Shown here: positions 58,658-64,000 of the stretch, one piece after another
Numbering within the stretch: position 1 is the stretch's first letter
How the letters are laid out: every line of letters starts with the position of its first letter
Program-made: the position numbers and the translations under genes
DNA from: JAVBSN01 sp031556525
Lineage (GTDB): Bacteria; Bacillota; Clostridia; Lachnospirales; Lachnospiraceae
Assembly: GCA_031556525.1 (NCBI GenBank)
Contig: JAVBSS010000019.1
Span: 1-64,000, forward strand
Length of the DNA stretch: 64,000 bases
Direction: 5' to 3'
Notes under the pieces: generated by a model
What the model was told of the DNA's origin: nothing
The model's input: the letters and a program-made list of their open reading frames with translations, nothing else
Database searches by the model: none

Positions 58658-59305
58658 ATGATAGTAGATGAGAGGATTACATCGTTTATTAATTCTATGA
58701 ACAAGGATGATAACGAAATTGTGGCAAAGATAGAGAGAGAAGCTCTTGAAGATGAAGTGCCGATAATTAGAAGAGAAACAAAAGAATTAATAAAAGTTAT
58801 GATTTTAACAAAGAAACCGAAAAGAATTTTGGAAATAGGAACAGCTGTAGGATTTTCTTCAATATATATGAGTCAATACATTGGGGAAGAAGGACATATA
58901 ACTACTATAGAAAAATATGAGCCTAGAATTCAGAAGGCAATTGAAAATATAGCATTAGCTAACAAACAAGATAAGATAACTTTGCTCGAAGGGGATGCAA
59001 CAGATATCCTTAAAGGTTTAGATGATAGTTATGACATGATATTTATGGATGCAGCGAAAGGGCAATACATTAACTTTTTGCCTGATGTGTTACGTTTGTT
59101 GTCTGGAGATGGAGTTATTATATCTGACAACGTATTACAAGATGGAGATGTATTAGAATCACATTTTACTGTTAATAAGAGAAACAGAACTATACACTCA
59201 AGAATGAGAGAGTATTTATATACATTAAAAAATCTAGAAGGAATAGAGACGGCTATTGTACCAATAGGCGATGGTCTGGCTATTAGTACTAGAGTGGGAG
59301 AATAG
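58658..59305 (+). CDS. O-methyltransferase, TrmR-like
   Basis: The 215-residue SAM methyltransferase has VLEIGTAVGFSSIYMSQY-like RILEIGTAVGFSSIYMS (SAM loop near residue 67), TIEKYEPRIQKAIENI and MIFMDAAKGQYINFLP, with SDNVLQDGDV following. It resembles the class of B. subtilis YrrM (TrmR), which methylates 5-hydroxyuridine at U34 of tRNA to 5-methoxyuridine. The next gene encodes TrhP, which makes that hydroxyuridine, so the call is strengthened by context. It starts directly after the MltG-like stop. Confidence 0.88.
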   Translation: MIVDERITSFINSMNKDDNEIVAKIEREALEDEVPIIRRETKELIKVMILTKKPKRILEIGTAVGFSSIYMSQYIGEEGHITTIEKYEPRIQKAIENIALANKQDKITLLEGDATDILKGLDDSYDMIFMDAAKGQYINFLPDVLRLLSGDGVIISDNVLQDGDVLESHFTVNKRNRTIHSRMREYLYTLKNLEGIETAIVPIGDGLAISTRVGE

Positions 59306-59307
59306 AT

Positions 59308-60531
59308 ATGAGAAGACCAGAATTATTAATTCCAGCAGGAAGTTTAGAGGTTTTGAAGACAGCTGTATTATATGGAGCAGATGCTGTGTATATTGGTGGA
59401 GAAATGTTTGGACTTAGAGCTAAGGCTAGGAATTTTTCTGTTGAAGATATGATAGAGGGCGTTAAATATGCACATGATAGAAATGTTAGAGTGTTTATAA
59501 CTGTCAATATATTTGCTCATAATGAAGATTTAGATGGAATTAGAGAGTATTTTATAGAACTTAAGCAGGTTAAACCAGATGCTCTTATAATATCTGATCC
59601 AGCAATATTTACAATGGCAAGAGAGATATTACCTGAAGTTGAGATTCATATAAGCACACAAGCTAATAATACTAATTATGGAACTTATAGATTTTGGCAT
59701 AGCTTAGGTGCTAAACGAGTAGTGTCAGCAAGAGAATTATCTTTGGCTGAGATAAAGGAGATAAGAGAAAATATTCCGGAGGATATGGAGATAGAGTCAT
59801 TTATACATGGAGCTATGTGTATATCATATTCGGGAAGATGCTTATTGAGTAATTATTTTACTGGGCGAGGAGCAAACCAAGGAGCTTGCACACATCCTTG
59901 TAGATGGAAGTACAGTATAGTGGAAGAGACTAGACCAGGAGAATATATGCCTATTAATGAAGATGATAGGGGAACATATATTTTTAATTCCAAAGATTTG
60001 TGTATGATAGAATATATTCCTCAAATGATAGAAGCAGGAATAGATAGCTTCAAGATAGAAGGAAGAATGAAGACTGCTCTATATGTTGCTACAGTTGCTA
60101 GAACTTATAGAAAAGCTATAGATGATTATCTTGAATCTCCTGAGAAATATGAAAATAATATTGAGTATTATAAGACTGAGATTGCAAAATGTACGTATCG
60201 TCAGTTTACGACAGGGTTCTATTTTGGTAAGACAGATGAGACAACACAGATATATGATAGTAATACTTATGTGAAAGAATATACTTATTTAGGAATGATT
60301 AATGATATTACTGAAGATGGTTTGTATATGATAGAACAGAAGAACAAATTTAGTATTGGTGATAAGATAGAGATTATGTTGTTTAATGGTAATAATCAAG
60401 AAGTATTAGTGGAAGCTATATATGATGATAAGATGAACAATATGGATTCAGCACCACATCCTAAACAAAAACTATATATTAGAATAGATGCTGATTTGGA
60501 AATAGGAACAATTTTAAGAATTAAAGCATAA
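59308..60531 (+). CDS. trhP: tRNA U34 hydroxylation protein (U32 peptidase family)
   Basis: The 407-residue protein belongs to the U32 family: PELLIPAGSLEVLKTAVLYGADAVYIGGE at the start and FIHGAMCISYSGRCLLSNYFTGRGANQGACTHPCRW with the cysteines for iron-sulfur binding. In Bacillus the YrrN/YrrO proteins make 5-hydroxyuridine at tRNA U34; E. coli TrhP acts with prephenate. One gene only is seen here. It follows the TrmR-like methyltransferase in the same order as yrrM-yrrN-yrrO. The strong AGAATAGATATG context gives the start. A terminator follows. Confidence 0.9.
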   Translation: MRRPELLIPAGSLEVLKTAVLYGADAVYIGGEMFGLRAKARNFSVEDMIEGVKYAHDRNVRVFITVNIFAHNEDLDGIREYFIELKQVKPDALIISDPAIFTMAREILPEVEIHISTQANNTNYGTYRFWHSLGAKRVVSARELSLAEIKEIRENIPEDMEIESFIHGAMCISYSGRCLLSNYFTGRGANQGACTHPCRWKYSIVEETRPGEYMPINEDDRGTYIFNSKDLCMIEYIPQMIEAGIDSFKIEGRMKTALYVATVARTYRKAIDDYLESPEKYENNIEYYKTEIAKCTYRQFTTGFYFGKTDETTQIYDSNTYVKEYTYLGMINDITEDGLYMIEQKNKFSIGDKIEIMLFNGNNQEVLVEAIYDDKMNNMDSAPHPKQKLYIRIDADLEIGTILRIKA

Positions 60532-60563
60532 AATAGGTGTGTCAGATATGGCACACCTATTTT
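60530..60563. terminator. Bidirectional terminator between trhP and sigK
   Basis: AAAATAGGTGTG (60530-60541) and CACACCTATTTT (60552-60563) form a perfect 12-bp stem with an extra C-G pair. It includes the last bases of sigK on the minus strand. Confidence 0.85.
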
Positions 60564-61177
60564 AATACAGAAAATAATTTTTTTAGTGCTTTCTTCTCTA
60601 TTCTAGACACATAGGAACGAGAAATGTTGAGTTTGACAGCTATTTCACGTTGTGTAAGAGGGTTGGTGTCGTACAATCCGTAACGCATAATTATGACTTC
60701 TTTTTCTCTGTTATCTAGAGTTTTGTTTAAGTGGTTATATATATTACTTACGTTATTTTTATATATTAGAGTATTTAGGGCAGTTCGTTCGTCATTCTCT
60801 AATATATCAAGTAGATTGATTTCGTTGCCTTCCTTGTCAGTGCCTATAGGTTCGTAAAGAGAAACTTCTCTAGAACATTTGCGTTCCTTTCTAAGAAGCA
60901 TAAGAAGTTCGTTTTCGATACACCTTGAAGCATAGGTAACCAAGCGATTACCTTTCGAACTATCATATGTATTAATTGCTTTAATGAGGCCTATAGTTCC
61001 GATGGATATTAGATCATCAATGTCTCTTTCGAAATTATTGTATTTTTTTACGATATGAGCAACTAGTCGTAGGTTACGTTCTACTAATATATTTCTGGCT
61101 TCAAGGTCACCAGCCTTGCTTAGTTCTAAATAATGTTGTTCTTCATCAAGGGTAAGAGGCTTTTTAAAGGTCTGCAA
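60557..61177 (-). CDS. sigK: Sporulation sigma factor SigK
   Basis: The 206-residue sigma factor has region 2 (ILVERNLRLVAHIVKKYNNFERDIDDLISIGTIGLIKAI) and region 4 with a helix-turn-helix (LTQREIAVKLNISRSYVSRIEKKALKKL). It acts in the mother cell late in sporulation. It begins MQTFKKPLTLDEEQHYLEL at TTG 61177, after GAGGTG. A stop codon eight codons upstream and no start in between mean there is no long pro-sequence, unlike pro-SigK of Bacillus. It is not interrupted by a skin-like element. SigE is the nearest alternative but the N-terminus is SigK-like. Confidence 0.9.
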   Translation of the reverse strand: MQTFKKPLTLDEEQHYLELSKAGDLEARNILVERNLRLVAHIVKKYNNFERDIDDLISIGTIGLIKAINTYDSSKGNRLVTYASRCIENELLMLLRKERKCSREVSLYEPIGTDKEGNEINLLDILENDERTALNTLIYKNNVSNIYNHLNKTLDNREKEVIIMRYGLYDTNPLTQREIAVKLNISRSYVSRIEKKALKKLFSVLK

Positions 61178-61331
61178 GACGACACCTCGATTGAGTGTTT
61201 AATTCATTCTATGTTGAATCTTATAAAATAGTGCTTTTCCACAAAAAAAATATAAGTATGGTAATAATTAACATAACATTTTGATTAAATTGCTGAAAAT
61301 ATATTATTTGTTTCATTTTTGAGCGTATATG

Positions 61332-61340
61332 TGATATAAT
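61332..61340 (+). promoter_or_regulatory. Extended -10 promoter of pilB
   Basis: TGATATAAT (TATAAT 61335-61340) is an extended -10 box. I see no good -35 at 17-18 bases. It gives a leader of about 35 bases before pilB. Confidence 0.5.
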
Positions 61341-61381
61341 TTACTGAGGAAAACTATATTAAAACGTGAGAGGTACGAAGT

Positions 61382-63097
61382 ATGCGTATAGGCGGCGGAA
61401 GAAAGAAGATAAGGATTGGTGATTTGCTAGTAGCAGCAGGTGCAATCACAGAAGAAGAGTTACAAGAAGCTCTCCAATCTCAGAAAGCAGAGGGTGGAAA
61501 GTTAGGTGCTGTTTTAGTAAAATTGAACCTCATTAGTCAAGAATTACTTAATGCAACACTTACACAACAATTGGGCATTGATTATATAGAACTTAAGAGT
61601 TGTAAATTAGAAGAAGAAGTTTTAAGAATAATACCTGAGAATATCTCTATGAAACATAGAGTAATACCTATAGAATTTGACGAGATGAACCCTAATATAC
61701 TTAAGGTTGCAATGTCTGATCCGATGGATATTATTGCGATTGACGATTTATCAATTATCACAGGTATGCAGATAGAACCATTGCTTACTAATGATGATGA
61801 GATTAGTGAAGCAATTGGTAAGTATTATGGTAACCAACAAGCGATGGAGGCAGCTGAGCAATATAGACTAGAGAGAGAGTCTGATATGCTTAGTGAATCT
61901 GAAGAGAATGAGATGAATGAAGATATCAACAATTCTCCTATCGTATTATTGGTTAAGCAGATATTGGAAGGCGGCGTAAGACAGAGGGCTTCCGATATTC
62001 ATATTGAACCATTAGAGATGAGCGTACGTGTTAGATACCGTATTGATGGTGCATTAAAACAAGTTATGACATATGATTACAGTTTATTATCAGCTATATC
62101 AGCTCGTATCAAGATTATTGGTGGAATGGATATTTCAGAGAAGAGAAAGCCACAAGATGGTCGTATATCTATTATGGTAGATAGAAAAGAATTTGATGTC
62201 CGTGTATCTATGCTTCCAACAGTATATGGAGAGAAGACGGTTATGCGTCTTACATCCAAAGAAGGACTTACAAAGCCTAAGAGTGCATTAGGACTTGGAC
62301 CAGAAGAACTTAAAGCATTTGATGCTATACTTACTAATCCACATGGAATTATACTTGTTACAGGGCCTACAGGTTCTGGTAAGTCAACAACTCTATACAC
62401 ATCACTTAGCGAACTTAACAGTGAAGATGTTAATATTATAACAGTAGAGGATCCGGTAGAGGCGAATATTGACGGTATTAATCAGGTTCAAGTTAATGTT
62501 AAAGCAGATATGACATTTGCAGCAGCACTTAGATCTATACTTCGTCAAGATCCAGATATTATTATGATTGGTGAGATTCGTGATGGTGAGACTGCACAGA
62601 TTGCAGTTAAAGCCGCTATCACAGGTCACTTGGTTGTATCTACACTTCATACTAACTCGGCAGCTAGTACAGTTACTCGTCTAATAGATATGGGTATTGA
62701 ACCTTATGTTGTTGGTGATGCGTTGGTTGGTGTAATAGCTCAACGTCTTGTAAGAAGATTATGTACTTGTAAGCAACCTAGATATGCCGAAGATTATGAG
62801 AAGACGGCATTGAATGTTCCAGAAGCTGAAGAGATAGTTATATACGAACCACACGGTTGTGCTATTTGTGGAGAAACAGGTTATATTGGACGTATCGGTG
62901 TATACGAGATAATGGCGGTATCAAGAAGTTTGCAAGCTGTTATCAGTGAGGGAGCTACGGCAGATAAGATAGAGAAACAAGCGCTAGATGAAGGAATGTT
63001 AACATTGAAGCTTGGTGCTAGTAAATTAGTATTACAAGGAATAACATCTCTTAATGAAATGAAGAAGATTGTATATGAAGCAGGAGATGAATATTAG
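61382..63097 (+). CDS. pilB: Type IV pilus assembly ATPase PilB
   Basis: The 571-residue ATPase powers pilus extension. The N-terminal MshEN-like domain (IRIGDLLVAAGAITEEELQEAL) is followed by the hexameric ATPase with Walker A TGPTGSGKSTTLY, the Asp box ITVEDPVEANIDGINQ, Walker B DIIMIGEIRDGET and His box GHLVVSTLHTNSAA. CICKxx-type cysteines (LCTCKQP, GCAICGETGY) near the end form the zinc finger found in PilB/GspE. It starts at ATG 61382 after GAGAGGTACG. pilT follows 32 bases later; other pilus genes are probably beyond the right edge. Confidence 0.93.
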   Translation: MRIGGGRKKIRIGDLLVAAGAITEEELQEALQSQKAEGGKLGAVLVKLNLISQELLNATLTQQLGIDYIELKSCKLEEEVLRIIPENISMKHRVIPIEFDEMNPNILKVAMSDPMDIIAIDDLSIITGMQIEPLLTNDDEISEAIGKYYGNQQAMEAAEQYRLERESDMLSESEENEMNEDINNSPIVLLVKQILEGGVRQRASDIHIEPLEMSVRVRYRIDGALKQVMTYDYSLLSAISARIKIIGGMDISEKRKPQDGRISIMVDRKEFDVRVSMLPTVYGEKTVMRLTSKEGLTKPKSALGLGPEELKAFDAILTNPHGIILVTGPTGSGKSTTLYTSLSELNSEDVNIITVEDPVEANIDGINQVQVNVKADMTFAAALRSILRQDPDIIMIGEIRDGETAQIAVKAAITGHLVVSTLHTNSAASTVTRLIDMGIEPYVVGDALVGVIAQRLVRRLCTCKQPRYAEDYEKTALNVPEAEEIVIYEPHGCAICGETGYIGRIGVYEIMAVSRSLQAVISEGATADKIEKQALDEGMLTLKLGASKLVLQGITSLNEMKKIVYEAGDEY

Positions 63098-63129
63098 AAT
63101 AGAAGTTATAATAGAAAGGACGAAAACAT

Positions 63130-64000
63130 ATGCTTGACATGAAAGAATTACTTGCATTTGCAGTTGAACGAAATGTATCCGATGTTCATATTGCAGTTGG
63201 TATACCACCAAAATTCAGAGTTAATGGTAAGTTAACAGATGTAGACATGCCACCACTTACTCAACAGGAGGCAGCGGAAGCTCTAGGATCTACAATGAAT
63301 GATAGACATAAGGCTATACTTAAAGAAAGAGGAGAAGTGGATTTCTCATTTGCATCAGAAGAGACTGGACGTTTCCGTGTTAATGTATACATGGATAGAG
63401 GAAGTATGGCAGGTGCTTATAGAAAGATTGATACCGAGATACCGAGACCGGATATGTTAGGTATTCCACAACCAGTAGTTGAGCTTTATAAGAGAAAGAG
63501 AGGATTAGTTGTAGTAACTGGACCTACAGGTTCTGGTAAATCAACAACTCTAGCATCTATTATTAATAAGGCTAATGAGAATCTAACAGATCATATAATT
63601 ACACTAGAAGATCCGATAGAGTATGTGCATAAGCACAAGAAATCAGTAGTTAATCAACGTGAGATAGGTATGGATACATTAAGTTATAATAATGCACTTC
63701 GTGCAGCACTTCGTGAAGATCCAGATATCATTCTTGTTGGAGAGATGCGTGACCTTGAGACTATATCTATTGCCATAACAGCGGCAGAGACTGGTCACTT
63801 GGTATTTTCAACACTACATACAATTGGCGCAGCGAGTACAATCGACCGTATAATCGACGTATTCCCACCGCATCAACAACAACAGACTCGTATCCAGTTA
63901 TCTATGGTATTAGAAGGTGTTATATCACAACAACTATTACCAGCAGAAGACGGAAGAGGACGTGTTGCAGGATTCGAAGTAATGCTTGCAAGTCCGGCTA
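63130..64000 (+). CDS. pilT: Type IV pilus retraction ATPase PilT, partial
   Basis: The gene runs off the right edge, so only the first 290 codons are seen. It starts MLDMKELLAFAVERNVSDVHI, the PilT N-terminus, with Walker A TGPTGSGKSTTLAS, VNQREIGMDT, Walker B DIILVGEMRDLETIS and GHLVFSTLHT. PilT depolymerises the pilus and gives twitching or DNA pull-in. The distance from pilB, with AAAGGACGAAAAC upstream, suggests one operon. With ComEC and the ComEA-like protein in the same window, it may serve transformation. Confidence 0.94.
   Translation, partial: MLDMKELLAFAVERNVSDVHIAVGIPPKFRVNGKLTDVDMPPLTQQEAAEALGSTMNDRHKAILKERGEVDFSFASEETGRFRVNVYMDRGSMAGAYRKIDTEIPRPDMLGIPQPVVELYKRKRGLVVVTGPTGSGKSTTLASIINKANENLTDHIITLEDPIEYVHKHKKSVVNQREIGMDTLSYNNALRAALREDPDIILVGEMRDLETISIAITAAETGHLVFSTLHTIGAASTIDRIIDVFPPHQQQQTRIQLSMVLEGVISQQLLPAEDGRGRVAGFEVMLASPA

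Noticed and set aside
60557..61177. SigK gene interrupted by a skin element
   Set aside because: The coding frame is intact from start to stop.

Overview
The window is an AT-rich (about one third G+C), gene-dense chromosome segment of an endospore-forming anaerobic Firmicute of the class Clostridia. The gene content resembles Lachnospirales, but I cannot fix the family without a search. Supporting signs are strong AGGAGG-type ribosome binding sites, frequent TTG and GTG starts, sporulation genes (gpr, spoIIP, gerM, sigK), hrcA with a CIRCE operator, the ireB-ruvX-DUF1292 trio, RNase J and YlbF. No prophage, integrase, insertion sequence or CRISPR array was seen.

Layout. 0-3.8 kb: arginine synthesis (argG start, leftward; argC-argJ-argB, rightward), with argH at 19.8-21.2 kb. 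3.8-5.6 kb: an orphan solute-binding lipoprotein and a small DMT permease. 5.6-13.1 kb: a ComEA-like lipoprotein, a two-component system, a GerM lipoprotein, ComEC and HolA, with a 316-base structured repeat between comEC and holA. 13.2-19.5 kb: rpsT (leftward), then gpr, spoIIP, lepA, hemW and a DedA-type protein. 21.3-27.3 kb: the heat-shock operon hrcA-grpE-dnaK-dnaJ-prmA. 27.3-28.6 kb: a leftward operon of two ferredoxins, a NapH-like membrane protein and a two-cysteine ArsR regulator. 28.7-31.8 kb: a tocopherol-cyclase-like protein and small cell-envelope genes. 31.8-35.6 kb: sbcD-sbcC. 35.7-36.1 kb: tRNA-Val and tRNA-Met with a second copy of the structured repeat between them. 36.2-44.5 kb: cheX, guaB, queH, carA-carB. 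44.6-46.9 kb: a small accessory cluster (a HExxH protein, an HTH/aldolase-like fusion, two XRE regulators). 47-53 kb: thyA-folA, ilvE, rsmE, a cysteine desulfurase with thiI. 53-61 kb: mtaB, ireB-ruvX-DUF1292, rnj, ylbF, an MltG-like fragment, a TrmR-like methyltransferase, trhP, sigK. 61.4-64 kb: pilB and the start of pilT.

How the genes work together. Several genes modify tRNA (QueH, ThiI with its desulfurase, MtaB, and the TrhP/TrmR-like pair for U34; the encoded tRNA-Val has a U34 anticodon). comEA, comEC and the pilus ATPases suggest DNA uptake or twitching. 

The least explained feature is a repeated RNA-like element of about 120 bases. Its hairpins keep a tandem G.A/A.G step, a G-C/G.U closing step and a five-base loop, while the stems change by compensating substitutions. 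It occurs downstream of comEC and inside the tRNA operon, with possible relics upstream of ilvE and near 57.85 kb.
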